DNA of 64,000 nt from DATLWN01 sp964492895 (GCA_964492895.1 CAZBLR010000002.1:62001-126000); one strand, 5' to 3'. Shown: positions 1 to 9,830, counted from the stretch's first letter. Notes: generated from the sequence alone by a model not told the origin. Translations and numbers: made by a program.

Positions 1-1
1 C

Positions 2-1258
<1,257 letters not shown>

Positions 1259-1282
1259 TCCTTCATCCCCTTTGATCCTGTT

Positions 1283-2239
1283 ATGAGCGTGCATCTTTCG
1301 CTGAGCGAGCTGACGCCGGATGCCCTGCGCATCCTGACCGGCACCGACAACCGCATCCTGCGTCGCATCGAGACGCATTTCGACGTGCATGTGCTCGGGC
1401 ATGTCGGCGACTGGCAGGTCGAGGGCGCGCGCGCCGAGGCGGCCGCCGACGTGCTGCTGCGCCTGGCTGCCAAGGCCGCGCACGGGGCCCTGGACGACAT
1501 GGATGTCGAGGCCATGCTGCGTTCCGGGGACGAGGAGATCGAGGCGGGCGACGACAGCACGGTGCTGGTCGCCGGCCGCCGGCACGTGCGCGGCAAGACG
1601 GCGAACCAGCGCCGGTATCTGGAGGTGATCGGCAAGCGCGTGCTGACCATCGCCATCGGCCCGGCCGGCTCCGGCAAGACCTATCTGGCGGTGGCGGCGG
1701 CGGTGGCGGCACTGAACGGGCATCAGGTCGAGCGCATCATCCTGACCCGGCCGGCCGTGGAGGCCGGGGAGCGCCTGGGCTTCCTGCCGGGCGATCTGCA
1801 GCAGAAGGTCGATCCGTACCTGCGGCCGCTGTTCGATGCCCTGTCCGACATGCTCGGCGTGGAGAAGATGAACGCGCTGATGGAGGGCGGGCGCATCGAG
1901 GTGGCGCCGCTGGCCTATATGCGCGGGCGCACGCTGAACGATGCCTTCATCATTCTCGACGAGGCGCAGAACACCACGCAGGCCCAGATGAAGATGTTCC
2001 TGACCCGTCTGGGTTTCGGCTCGAAGATGGTGGTGACCGGCGACGTGACGCAGATCGATCTCGAGCACAAGCGCGGCAGCGGCCTGGCCCATGCCCTGAA
2101 GGTGCTGGACGGCGTGGCCGACATCGGCATCTGCCGCCTGACCGGCCGCGACGTGGTGCGCCACCGGCTGGTCGAGCGCATCGTCACGGCCTATGAGGAT
2201 GCCGAGGGCAAGGCGGGCGACAAGGATATCCCGGCATGA
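1283..2239 (+). CDS. ybeZ: PhoH-like NTPase YbeZ
   Basis: Cytoplasmic PhoH-family ATPase of 318 residues, the usual partner of the endoribonuclease YbeY. The N-terminal 100 residues look like a KH-type RNA-binding region. The Walker A loop is at residues 126-133 (GPAGSGKT) and the Walker B segment FIILDEAQNTT is near 222-232, typical of the PhoH domain. The stop codon overlaps the ybeY start (ATGA), so the two are translationally coupled. The family is implicated in rRNA processing and RNA turnover; the exact reaction in this organism cannot be read from sequence. Confidence 0.94.
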   Translation: MSVHLSLSELTPDALRILTGTDNRILRRIETHFDVHVLGHVGDWQVEGARAEAAADVLLRLAAKAAHGALDDMDVEAMLRSGDEEIEAGDDSTVLVAGRRHVRGKTANQRRYLEVIGKRVLTIAIGPAGSGKTYLAVAAAVAALNGHQVERIILTRPAVEAGERLGFLPGDLQQKVDPYLRPLFDALSDMLGVEKMNALMEGGRIEVAPLAYMRGRTLNDAFIILDEAQNTTQAQMKMFLTRLGFGSKMVVTGDVTQIDLEHKRGSGLAHALKVLDGVADIGICRLTGRDVVRHRLVERIVTAYEDAEGKAGDKDIPA

Positions 2240-2721
2240 TCGACGTCGTCGTCGATGCGGGCGTGGACATGGGCCGGATGCCGGATGCGGTGCGGGTGGC
2301 GGATGCGGTGCGTGCGGGCTGCGCCGTGGCCGGGGCATCCGCTGCAGACCCCGATCTGTGTGTCCGCTTTGCCGATGACGCTGCCGTACGCGAGCTGAAC
2401 CGCGACTGGCGCGCCAGGGACAGCGTCACGGACGTGCTGTCCTTCCCGATGCAGGAGGGCGATATCGATGCCGCGGCATACCTCGGGGACATCGTCCTGG
2501 CCGTGCCGTATGTCGGGCGGGAGGCGGCGCGGCTGGCGCTGGCGCCTGCGGATCATGCGCTGCACCTGATCGTGCACGGCGTGCTGCATCTTCTGGGCTT
2601 TGATCACGAGGACGATGCCGAGGCCGAACGCATGCAGGCGCTGGAGCGGCAGGCGCTGGCCCGGCTGGGATTGCACGATCCCTACCCGGGAACGGCGGAA
2701 GAGAGGGCACATGTGGGATAA
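2236..2721 (+). CDS. ybeY: YbeY, endoribonuclease / 16S rRNA maturation factor
   Basis: Zinc-dependent single-strand endoribonuclease used in 3'-end maturation of 16S rRNA and in ribosome quality control. The 161-residue protein has the family metal motif HGVLHLLGFDHEDD, with ligands His114, His118 and His124. The segment DVLSFPM just past the middle is also typical. It overlaps ybeZ upstream by 4 bases and corC downstream by 11, placing it in the conserved ybeZ-ybeY-corC-lnt operon. Confidence 0.95.
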   Translation: MIDVVVDAGVDMGRMPDAVRVADAVRAGCAVAGASAADPDLCVRFADDAAVRELNRDWRARDSVTDVLSFPMQEGDIDAAAYLGDIVLAVPYVGREAARLALAPADHALHLIVHGVLHLLGFDHEDDAEAERMQALERQALARLGLHDPYPGTAEERAHVG

Positions 2722-3514
2722 GTGGCGCGAACGCCTGCGCAGCAGGATGCTGACCCGGCTGCGTCCCGGGCGCGACGAGGCGGAGCTGATGGCGCTGATC
2801 GAGCGCTCCGATGCGGTGCATTCGGATGAGCATCGCCAGATGCTTCAGCGCCTGGTCGGCTTTCAGGACATCCGCGTGCGGGAGATCATGGTGCCGCGCT
2901 CGTCCATCGATGCGGTCGAGCTGGGCATGTCGCTGGACAAGGTCGAGGAGAAGTTCGTCGAGAGCGAGGCCAGCCGGATGCCGGTGATGGCCGAGGACCT
3001 GGACCATATCGAGGGCGTGGTCGAACTGTGGGATGTGTTCTCGGCGCGCGTGCGCCACAAGAAGCCGACGCTGGCGGAGATCATGCGCCCGTGCCTGAAG
3101 GTGTCCGAGCTGCAGCAGATCTCCGGCGTGCTTTCGGAAATGCGCGCCTCGTCGCACCGCCTGGCCATCGTCATCGACGAGTACGGCGGCACCGCGGGGC
3201 TGGTGGCGATGTCGGACCTGCTCGAGGAGATCGTCGGCCCGATGGACGAACAGGAGAATGACCCTGAGCTGGTGCGCATGCCGGACGGCGGTTACCTCGT
3301 GCAGGCGCTGATGCATATCGAGGATCTGGAGAACCTGCTGGGCCGGGAGTTCCCCGAAGGGGATTACGATACGGTGGGCGGGCTGATCGTCACCAGCCTC
3401 GGCCGCATCCCGGCCGCCAACGAGCGGGTCGAGGTCGAGGGCATGGATATCAAGATTCTCGAGGCCGATCCGCGCCGGGTCTTACGCATCCGCATCGAAC
3501 CACTCCCGGCATAG
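2711..3514 (+). CDS. corC: CorC/HlyC family CBS-domain protein (YbeX)
   Basis: Cytosolic 267-residue protein of the CorC/YbeX family. The start at 2711 (MWDKWRERL) was chosen because it overlaps the end of ybeY and matches family length; upstream codons in this frame lie inside ybeY. A helical N-terminus precedes the VREIMVPR motif near residues 57-64, which opens a CBS-domain pair reaching to about 185. A CorC_HlyC transporter-associated domain follows to the end. There is no membrane segment. The family is linked to magnesium or cobalt efflux and ribosome homeostasis; the nucleotide ligand of the CBS pair is unknown. Confidence 0.93.
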   Translation: MWDKWRERLRSRMLTRLRPGRDEAELMALIERSDAVHSDEHRQMLQRLVGFQDIRVREIMVPRSSIDAVELGMSLDKVEEKFVESEASRMPVMAEDLDHIEGVVELWDVFSARVRHKKPTLAEIMRPCLKVSELQQISGVLSEMRASSHRLAIVIDEYGGTAGLVAMSDLLEEIVGPMDEQENDPELVRMPDGGYLVQALMHIEDLENLLGREFPEGDYDTVGGLIVTSLGRIPAANERVEVEGMDIKILEADPRRVLRIRIEPLPA

Positions 3515-3521
3515 GCCGACC

Positions 3522-5000
3522 ATGGCATTGATGTTCCATCGACGCAGCCGCAAGGCCGGCCCCCTGATCCTGGGCTTCGCCCTGGGGGCGCTGATGCCGT
3601 TCGCATATGCGCCCTACGGCCATGCCTGGCTAGGGGTGCTGGCACTGTCGGGCTGGCTGGCGCTGGCCAGGCGCGGCCATGCCGGATGGATCGGGCTGGC
3701 CTTCGGCCTCGGCTGGTTCGGCACCGGTGCCTGGTGGCTGGCGCCCACCTTCCATCTCTACGGCGGGCTGCCGTATGCCGTGGCAGCCTTGTGCGTGCTG
3801 CTCGTGGGCCTGGCGCTGGGCGCCTTCCCGGCCCTGTGGATGTGGGCGACGCAGGCCCTGACGAAACGGGACGCCTGGCTGCTGGTGACGTTCCCGGTGC
3901 TGGCGGTCGGCGAGGAATGGTTGCGCGGTCACCTGTTCACCGGGCTGCCGTGGACGGCACTGGGCGACCTGGTGCTGGGCACCCCGGGCGTGGGCTGGGC
4001 GGCCTGGGTGGGCGTGTACGGCGTGACCCTGCTGCCGGCGCTGGCGGCGGCGGCGCTGGCGCTGATCTGGCGGGGGGCGTACCGCTGGGGAGGGATCGGG
4101 CTGCTGGTGGTGCTGGCGCTGGGGCTGCTTGCCCCGAAGCCCTATGCCGCCGACGGGCCCGAGAGACAGGCGGCGCTGGTGCAGGCGAACATCCCGCAGG
4201 ACGAGAAGTGGGATGCGGCCTTCGTCAACAGCATCATGCAGCGTTATGCGCAGTTGTCGGCGCTGGCGGCGGCGGGGCATCCCGATCTGATCATCTGGCC
4301 GGAGGCGGCGGTGCCGTTCTTCCTGTCGCGGGCGCCGGACTGGAACGCCTGGCTGCAGACGCAGATCCGGGCATGGAACGCGCCGCTGGTGTTCGGCGGC
4401 CTGAAGCTGATGAAGGACGGGGAGCACGGCGAGAACGGCGTGTTCCTGGCCATGCCGGATGGCGCCCGCAGCTTCGTCGGCAAGCAGCATCTGGTGCCGT
4501 TCGGCGAATACGTGCCGTCCTGGCTGCCGTTCCTGCATGCGCTGGTGCCGTCGATCGCCGAATGGACCCCCGGGACCGGCACGGGGGTGCTGCGCGGCCC
4601 GCGCGGCCCGCTGGGCATCCTCGTCTGCTACGAGTCGATCTTTCCGGAGCAGGCGCGGGAACGGGTGCGCTCGGGTGCGGACGTGCTGATCAACGTGACC
4701 AACGACGCCTGGTACGGCCATAGCCCGGCCGCCTGGCAGTCGATGCAGGCGGCGCGCATGCGCGCCGTGGAAACCGGGCGCTACGTGCTCCGGGCGGCGA
4801 ATACCGGCGTCTCCGTGATCATCGCGCCCGACGGGCGGATCACGGCCACCCGCCCCTGGTGGACGGAGGGGCTGGTTCGGGGTACATATCGTGTGTCGGA
4901 CCGCATCACGCCGTACGTGCGCTGGGGCGATAAGCCCTTGCTGGCCGGATTCGTGTTTCTGGCGCTGGCCGTGTGGTTCGATCGCAGGAGGAAGCACTAA
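3522..5000 (+). CDS. lnt: Apolipoprotein N-acyltransferase Lnt
   Basis: Inner-membrane enzyme that transfers a third acyl chain from phospholipid to the N-terminal cysteine of lipoproteins. The first 200 residues carry about six hydrophobic membrane segments. A periplasmic carbon-nitrogen hydrolase domain follows, with the Glu-Lys-Cys triad at Glu261 (WPEAAVP), Lys321 (GKQHLVPFGEY) and Cys369 (LVCYESIFPE). A last membrane helix lies near the C-terminus. The length, 492 residues, is normal. It starts 7 bases after corC. The window encodes several lipoproteins that would be substrates. Confidence 0.96.
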   Translation: MALMFHRRSRKAGPLILGFALGALMPFAYAPYGHAWLGVLALSGWLALARRGHAGWIGLAFGLGWFGTGAWWLAPTFHLYGGLPYAVAALCVLLVGLALGAFPALWMWATQALTKRDAWLLVTFPVLAVGEEWLRGHLFTGLPWTALGDLVLGTPGVGWAAWVGVYGVTLLPALAAAALALIWRGAYRWGGIGLLVVLALGLLAPKPYAADGPERQAALVQANIPQDEKWDAAFVNSIMQRYAQLSALAAAGHPDLIIWPEAAVPFFLSRAPDWNAWLQTQIRAWNAPLVFGGLKLMKDGEHGENGVFLAMPDGARSFVGKQHLVPFGEYVPSWLPFLHALVPSIAEWTPGTGTGVLRGPRGPLGILVCYESIFPEQARERVRSGADVLINVTNDAWYGHSPAAWQSMQAARMRAVETGRYVLRAANTGVSVIIAPDGRITATRPWWTEGLVRGTYRVSDRITPYVRWGDKPLLAGFVFLALAVWFDRRRKH

Positions 5001-5001
5001 G

Positions 5002-5982
5002 ATGCCGGTTTGTGTGATTGGTGCGGGTTCCTGGGGGACGGCCCTGGCGACGGCCCTGGCGCGCGGCGGCCGCGATGTGCGCCTCGTGGCGCATACGGCG
5101 GAAAAGGCGGCCGCGATGCAGCAGGCGCGGGAGAATGCGCGCTACCTGCCGGGCATCGGCTTTCCGGAGGGGCTGCAGGTCACGGCTGATGCCGCCGCGG
5201 TGCTGCCGCGGGCGCGGGCCGTGATCGTGGCCACGCCCAGCGCCGCGGCCGAAGCGGTGCTGCCGCTGGTGGCCGAGCGTGCGCATGCACCGGTGATCGG
5301 TGCCTTCAAGGGCCTGCATCCGGTGACGCTGGAGCGCAGCGACGAGGTGCTGTGCCGCTATCTCGGGCGGGAACGCGTGGCCCTGCTTTCCGGTCCGTCG
5401 TTCGCCGAGGAAGTGGCCCGTGGCATGCCCACCGGCGTGACGCTGGCGGCCTATGACCTGGAGCTGGCGCATCACGTGGCCACGTTGTTCGACGGCACGA
5501 ATTTCCGTATCTACACCTCCTCGGACATGGTCGGCGTGGCCATCGGCGGCGCCTTGAAGAACGTCATCGCCATCGCCGCGGGCTCGGCCGAGGGTCTGCA
5601 TCTCGGACACAACTCGGTGGCGGCCCTGATCACGCGCGGCATCGTCGAGATCTCCCGCCTGGCCGTGGTCTGCGGCGGTGCCGAGGAGACCCTGCGCGGG
5701 TTGTCCGGCTTGGGGGATCTGGTACTGACCTGCACCGGGGCGCTGTCGCGCAACCGGCGGCTCGGCATGGCCCTGGCCCGGGGCAAGCCGCTGGACCAGG
5801 CCTTGCAGGAGATCGGGCAGGTGGTCGAGGGCGTGCGCACGGCCGCCGCGGCGCTCAGGCTGGCGGCCAAGCATGGTGTGGAGCTGCCGATCACCGAGGC
5901 GGTGCAGGCGGTGCTCACCGGCAACATGCGCCCGGACGAGGCCGCTTTCGAGCTGATGGCGCGGCCGATCAAGGACGAATAG
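5002..5982 (+). CDS. gpsA: NAD(P)+-dependent glycerol-3-phosphate dehydrogenase
   Basis: Makes sn-glycerol 3-phosphate from dihydroxyacetone phosphate for phospholipid synthesis. The 326-residue protein begins with a Rossmann motif (VIGAGSWGTALA, residues 4-15). It carries the conserved LKNVIAIAAG segment with the catalytic lysine and a C-terminal all-helical domain. ATG at 5002 is preceded by a strong AGGAGGAA site inside the end of lnt, only one base after the lnt stop. The product feeds PlsY, encoded at 47123-47740. Confidence 0.96.
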   Translation: MPVCVIGAGSWGTALATALARGGRDVRLVAHTAEKAAAMQQARENARYLPGIGFPEGLQVTADAAAVLPRARAVIVATPSAAAEAVLPLVAERAHAPVIGAFKGLHPVTLERSDEVLCRYLGRERVALLSGPSFAEEVARGMPTGVTLAAYDLELAHHVATLFDGTNFRIYTSSDMVGVAIGGALKNVIAIAAGSAEGLHLGHNSVAALITRGIVEISRLAVVCGGAEETLRGLSGLGDLVLTCTGALSRNRRLGMALARGKPLDQALQEIGQVVEGVRTAAAALRLAAKHGVELPITEAVQAVLTGNMRPDEAAFELMARPIKDE

Positions 5983-5991
5983 GGGCGACGC

Positions 5992-6519
5992 ATGGCCGCC
6001 GACGGTGATCCGGAGGACGATCTCTTCGCCAAGGCCATGCGGGGCGTGCGCCCGGTGCGCAAGCGCGCCCGCATCGTTCCCGCGTCGCCGGCACCGGCCA
6101 CACGGCCGGCGTCTCCTCAGCCCGACAGGATTCCGGTACCGCCGTCCGATTCCGCCCATGCGCCGGTCACCGGCGAGGCGCCGTGGACGCTGTTCGCCAG
6201 CGGCGTATCGCGGGAACGCCTGCGCCGCCTCGCGGGCGAGCCGGTGGAATCCGAAATCGATCTGCATGGCCACACGCGCGACGAGGCGTTGCGGGCCCTG
6301 GAAGCCGCGATCATGGCGGCGCTGGCGGGCGGGCAGCGTACGCTGTGCATCGTGCATGGCCGGGGCCTGCATTCGCAGGGAAACCCGGTACTGAAGCAGG
6401 CGGTGTTCCAGTGGCTGCGCGAGGGGCCCTGCGCCGGTCTCGTGCTGGCGGCGGTGCCCCGGAACGGCAGCGGCGGCGGCGCCTCGACGGTCCTGCTCAG
6501 GCGGCAGGGACGACGTTGA
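5992..6519 (+). CDS. Smr-domain protein
   Basis: 175-residue protein. A basic, proline-rich, probably disordered N-terminal half (to about residue 75) is followed by a Smr domain. The domain shows EIDLHGHTRDEALRAL and the HGRGLHS loop, the H-G-x-G signature of Smr nickases and endonucleases. It resembles the SmrA/SmrB proteins of gammaproteobacteria. SmrB acts on mRNA at collided ribosomes, but which role applies here cannot be decided. It starts 9 bases after gpsA and is probably the last gene of the upstream operon. Confidence 0.88.
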   Translation: MAADGDPEDDLFAKAMRGVRPVRKRARIVPASPAPATRPASPQPDRIPVPPSDSAHAPVTGEAPWTLFASGVSRERLRRLAGEPVESEIDLHGHTRDEALRALEAAIMAALAGGQRTLCIVHGRGLHSQGNPVLKQAVFQWLREGPCAGLVLAAVPRNGSGGGASTVLLRRQGRR

Positions 6520-6522
6520 TCC

Positions 6523-6540
6523 GGGCCTGGTAACAGGCCC
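6523..6540. terminator. Candidate bidirectional terminator hairpin
   Basis: Perfect 7-bp inverted repeat GGGCCTG / CAGGCCC around a GTAA tetraloop, lying between two convergent genes and touching the stop codon of the minus-strand gene. There is no long T-tract on either side, so termination strength is uncertain. Confidence 0.5.
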
Positions 6541-7115
6541 TAGAAAAGCCGTTCGACCGGCGGTTGCGGCGCCTGCGCCAGGTAGACGCCGAGCAGGATG
6601 GCCAGCACGGCCCCGGAAACGAGCAGCACGATCAGCGGCACGAAGATGATCATCAGCGCCTTGCCGCCGCTGACGCCGGCATAGGCGGTCAGCCCCTTCC
6701 ATTCCAGGTAGATGCTCCACACGCCCATGACGACGTTGACCAGCGGCACCCAGCTGAACAGGCTCGGGATATTGCTGTAGGCGTAAAGCTGGAACGCGTC
6801 CATGGTGCTCAGCTGGCCGCTGGTGAAACGGTGCACCGCCCAGCTCAGATACCAGGCCCAGAGCCAGGCGGCGGCCAGGGCGAACGGGATGGCGACGAGC
6901 AGCATCACGGGCATCAGGTGCAGGCCGAGCCCTCCCGTGAACAGGATGCCGAGCAGGATGGGCAGGGCCAGCATCAGGATCAGCAGGATCACGCCCTCCT
7001 TGTAGGAGGTGGCCTGCGGCATCTGCCGGAAGAATTCGGTGGGGCGGGTGAAGACGTCCCGGACGGCACCGGCCAGCGAGCCCAGGAAATCGGTGGTCGA
7101 AAAATACGTGGCCAT
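6540..7115 (-). CDS. Yip1-family integral membrane protein
   Basis: 191-residue inner-membrane protein with about five hydrophobic segments and the Yip1-like pattern of a short amphipathic N-terminus (FFRQMPQ) followed by paired helices. ATG at 7115 was chosen because a good GGGGAGAA ribosome site lies just upstream; a longer reading to 7187 would run into the divergent gene. The bacterial function of this family is unknown. It diverges from the DUF2782 gene across a 59-base promoter region. Confidence 0.8.
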   Translation of the reverse strand: MATYFSTTDFLGSLAGAVRDVFTRPTEFFRQMPQATSYKEGVILLILMLALPILLGILFTGGLGLHLMPVMLLVAIPFALAAAWLWAWYLSWAVHRFTSGQLSTMDAFQLYAYSNIPSLFSWVPLVNVVMGVWSIYLEWKGLTAYAGVSGGKALMIIFVPLIVLLVSGAVLAILLGVYLAQAPQPPVERLF

Positions 7116-7162
7116 GATCGTTCTCCCCATATTGCCGCTGGCGAAAGGCGTCGGCAGCTGGC

Positions 7163-7168
7163 TATAAT
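7163..7168 (+). promoter_or_regulatory. Perfect -10 element TATAAT just upstream of the DUF2782 gene
   Basis: Consensus TATAAT ending six bases before the ATG at 7175, within the context GCTGGCTATAAT. A start of transcription about seven bases downstream would fall on the ATG itself, and no Shine-Dalgarno sequence is visible. No good -35 lies at 16-18 bases. A similar string, GCTGGCTATGAT, precedes the lipoprotein gene at 9984. Confidence 0.55.
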
Positions 7169-7174
7169 CAAAGC

Positions 7175-7585
7175 ATGAAAATTTCACTGCTGCCAGCCCT
7201 GTTTGCCGTCATGGCGTTCCTGTCCCCCATTTCGGTCCCGTCGGCCATTGCCGCCGAGCCGGAGGCGCTGCCGCCGCCGTCGCATGCGGATGGCGATGTG
7301 CCTGATGCGGCCGTGGGGTCGGACGACAGGACGGGCATGCAGAAGGAGTTGACACCGCCTGCGCCGCAGCAGGGGGTGCAGGTCCGTTCCTATCAGCGCT
7401 CGGACGGCACCGGCATCACCGAATACTCCATGCATGGCAAGGTCTACATGGTCAAGGTGCAGCCGCCGGGCGGCATGCCCGCCTATATCCTGTACGACAG
7501 CAACGGTGACGGCCGTTTCGACCGCCGCCTTCCCGGGAACTACAAACGCCTGTCGCCGCCGGCATGGGTCATTAAGCGTTTTTGA
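7175..7585 (+). CDS. DUF2782-family periplasmic protein
   Basis: 136-residue protein with a signal peptide (KISLLPALFAVMAFLSP, cleavage likely after SAIA near residue 27). A low-complexity acidic/proline linker follows, then a C-terminal domain of the DUF2782 type (VRSYQRSDGTGITEY, YILYDSNGDGRFDRR). The function is unknown. The DSNGDGRFD string resembles a calcium-loop-like or beta-hairpin motif typical of the family. The ATG lacks a ribosome site and sits right after a TATAAT, so the mRNA may be leaderless; a second ATG at 7211 would cut into the signal peptide. Confidence 0.82.
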   Translation: MKISLLPALFAVMAFLSPISVPSAIAAEPEALPPPSHADGDVPDAAVGSDDRTGMQKELTPPAPQQGVQVRSYQRSDGTGITEYSMHGKVYMVKVQPPGGMPAYILYDSNGDGRFDRRLPGNYKRLSPPAWVIKRF

Positions 7586-7607
7586 CGGCATCCGGGGTGA
7601 CGGAGGC

Positions 7608-8222
7608 ATGATTCCTCCCTCGCTTATCCTGATCACCGACAGCCGGCGTCTGGAGCCGGAGGCCTTCATCGGCCGGGTCGGGGCCGCGTTGCGCGGCGGT
7701 GCCGATGCGGTGCTGGTGCGCGAGAAGCAGATGGATTCGGCCCGGCTGCTCGCCTTCGCCTCCCGCCTGCGGCTGCTGACCCGGGATCACGGGGCACGAC
7801 TGATCGTGCATACGCAGGCGGATGTGGCCGTCGCCGTCGATGCCGACGGCGTACATGTGGGCGCGGCGGATATCGGGGATCTGCCCGGCATGCGCCACTG
7901 GCTGGGCGGTATGGCGATGAGCCTGTCGGCGTCGTGCCATTCGGCAGGGGAACTGGCGGATGCGGCGGCGGCCGGGGCCGATTTCGCCTTGCTGTCGCCG
8001 GTGTTCCCGACATCCAGCCATCCGGACGCCGCACAGCTGGGCGTGGCGCAATTCCGCCGGCTGGCGGACGCTGCCCCGCTGCCGGTACTGGCCCTGGGCG
8101 GGATCACGGTGGCCAACCGGGCGTTGCTGGCCGGCTTCGGGGTCGCGGTCATCGGCGCCCTGCTCGATGCGGCCGATGCCGAGGCGGCGGCCGAGTCCTT
8201 GAGAGGATGCGATGAAGCTTGA
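7608..8222 (+). CDS. ThiE/TenI-like thiamine phosphate synthase family protein
   Basis: 204-residue TIM-barrel protein. It has the VLVREKQM phosphate/pyrimidine segment (residues 38-45), SASCHSAGEL near the middle, LLSPVFPTSSHPDAA, and a C-terminal ALGGIT. The SCH and PTSSHP signatures match the ThiE half of the MutT-ThiE fusions common in gammaproteobacteria, but here there is no MutT half. It starts at ATG 7608 with a GGAGG site and its end overlaps the antiporter gene by 11 bases. Whether it makes thiamine phosphate or is a TenI-like accessory protein cannot be settled. Confidence 0.8.
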   Translation: MIPPSLILITDSRRLEPEAFIGRVGAALRGGADAVLVREKQMDSARLLAFASRLRLLTRDHGARLIVHTQADVAVAVDADGVHVGAADIGDLPGMRHWLGGMAMSLSASCHSAGELADAAAAGADFALLSPVFPTSSHPDAAQLGVAQFRRLADAAPLPVLALGGITVANRALLAGFGVAVIGALLDAADAEAAAESLRGCDEA

Positions 8223-9384
8223 CGTCGTGCTGCTGGTGATCACCAGCGCCCTGACCTGCGCGCTACTGCTGGCTTACCTGCTGCGCCTGTTCCGGCTGCC
8301 GGCGGCCGTGGCCTATATCCTGACCGGCCTGATCCTCGGGCCTTCCGGCTTCGCCTTCGTCCGCGACCAGCAGATGGTGGCGCACATCGGCGAGCTCGGC
8401 GTGATCATGCTGATGTTCTTCATCGGCATGGAGGTATCGCTGCCGCGGCTGATCGCCGGCTGGCGCATCGCCGTGCTCGGGGCGATGGCGCAGATGGCCG
8501 TCAGCGTGGCCGTATGCATGCTCGCCGCCGTACTGTTCGGCTGGCCGTGGAAGCTCGGCCTGCTGCTCGGCTTCATCATCAGCATGAGCTCGACGGCCGT
8601 GGTCATGGTCATGCTCAAGGATGCCAACGAGCTGGGCACCCCGTTCGGGCAGAATGCCCTGGGCGTGCTGTTGATGCAGGACATGGCCATCGTGCCGATC
8701 ATGATCGTGCTCGGCATGCTGGGGGACAACGGCGGGTCGGTGTCGTTCGTCAAGGTCGGCGGCCAGATGCTGGGCGGGGCGGCCCTGGTGGCCGTGGCCG
8801 TGTGGCTGATGCGCAGCCGGCGCCTGCGTATCCCGGTGTCCGGCGACATGTCGCTGGACCGCAAGGTGCTGCTCGGGCTGCTGCTGTGTTTCGCATCGGC
8901 CGCCGTCACCTCGGTGATGGGCCTGTCGGCCGCCTTCGGGGCCTTCCTGGCCGGCATGGTGGTGCATTCCTCCGACCAGGGCGTATGGGTGCGCGAGCAT
9001 CTGGAATCGCTGCGCGTCGTGTTCGTGGCCATCTTCTTCCTGTCGATCGGCCTGTTGGTCGACATCCATTTCCTGGCCGGGCACCTGCTGTACCTGGCGG
9101 GGCTGACGATCGGCGTGTTCGTGCTGAACTCGGGCATCAACATGCTGGTGCTGCGCGGGCTCGGCGAATCCTGGGACATGGCCATCGTCACCGGCGGCCT
9201 GCTCAGTCAGATCGGCGAGTTCTCGTTCCTGCTCGCCGCCCTGGGGGTAGAGACGGGCATCCTGCCGCAGAGCGCCTACCAGACGGTGCTGGCGGTGATC
9301 GCGCTGACGCTGATGCTCAGCCCGATGTGGACGATGATGGTGCGCCGCATGCTGGGCGGCGAGGTGGCCCTGTCCGAGTCCTAG
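8212..9384 (+). CDS. Cation/proton antiporter (CPA2, Kef/RosB-like, no RCK domain)
   Basis: 390-residue inner-membrane protein with about 12 hydrophobic segments throughout. It carries CPA2 landmarks: ILTGLILGPSGF near residues 37-48, SMSSTAVVMVMLKDA near 124-138, and GLSAAFGAFLAGMVVHS. It ends shortly after the last helix and lacks the cytosolic RCK/TrkA domain of KefB and KefC, so glutathione or NAD(H) gating through that domain is not expected. Likely role is K+ or Na+/H+ exchange for pH control. Its stop codon overlaps the convergent arsC-like stop within a CTAG. Confidence 0.88.
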   Translation: MKLDVVLLVITSALTCALLLAYLLRLFRLPAAVAYILTGLILGPSGFAFVRDQQMVAHIGELGVIMLMFFIGMEVSLPRLIAGWRIAVLGAMAQMAVSVAVCMLAAVLFGWPWKLGLLLGFIISMSSTAVVMVMLKDANELGTPFGQNALGVLLMQDMAIVPIMIVLGMLGDNGGSVSFVKVGGQMLGGAALVAVAVWLMRSRRLRIPVSGDMSLDRKVLLGLLLCFASAAVTSVMGLSAAFGAFLAGMVVHSSDQGVWVREHLESLRVVFVAIFFLSIGLLVDIHFLAGHLLYLAGLTIGVFVLNSGINMLVLRGLGESWDMAIVTGGLLSQIGEFSFLLAALGVETGILPQSAYQTVLAVIALTLMLSPMWTMMVRRMLGGEVALSES

Positions 9385-9821
9385 GTCGGGGAAGCTCCGG
9401 TCTTCCTGCCCACGGCGGTGATGAAGCTGCGGATGTGCCGGTACAGGTCGTTGCGGGTGACCATGAAGGCCTCGATGATGTCCTCGACGTGGCCGCCCAC
9501 CAGCAAGGGATCCGCGATGTCCCAGTGCAGGTACAGGGCGCCGTCCGCGTCCGGCCAGGCGGTGGCCGCATCGCCGATGGAGATGACCCAATCGAAGGCC
9601 TGTCCCGCGAAGGCGCTCACGGGCTTGCTCTGCATGCCGGCCATGTCGACGCTGAGGTGGCGCATCACCTCCTCGGCCATCGGGTGCACCGGCACCGGGG
9701 TCAGGCCGGCACTGCACACTTCGAAACGGTCTGCCGCCAGCGATGTCAGGATGGCCTCGGCCATCTGCGAGGCGCCAGCATTGGTCGTGCACAAAAACAG
9801 TACGCGGGTCTTGTCAGCCAT
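9381..9821 (-). CDS. Degenerate ArsC / low-molecular-weight phosphatase-like protein
   Basis: 146-residue protein with the fold of thioredoxin-coupled arsenate reductase, but the catalytic kit is mostly lost. The P-loop reads CTTNAGAS, so the nucleophile (Cys11) remains while the catalytic Arg is Ala. Neither resolving cysteine (equivalents of Cys82 and Cys89) is present. The reading frame is intact and starts MADKTRVLFL. A normal arsC lies 0.5 kb away, so this is a diverged paralogue. It may bind an oxyanion or another protein rather than reduce arsenate. It could also be a decaying gene. Confidence 0.75.
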   Translation of the reverse strand: MADKTRVLFLCTTNAGASQMAEAILTSLAADRFEVCSAGLTPVPVHPMAEEVMRHLSVDMAGMQSKPVSAFAGQAFDWVISIGDAATAWPDADGALYLHWDIADPLLVGGHVEDIIEAFMVTRNDLYRHIRSFITAVGRKTGASPT

Positions 9822-9830
9822 GGCTTGAAG

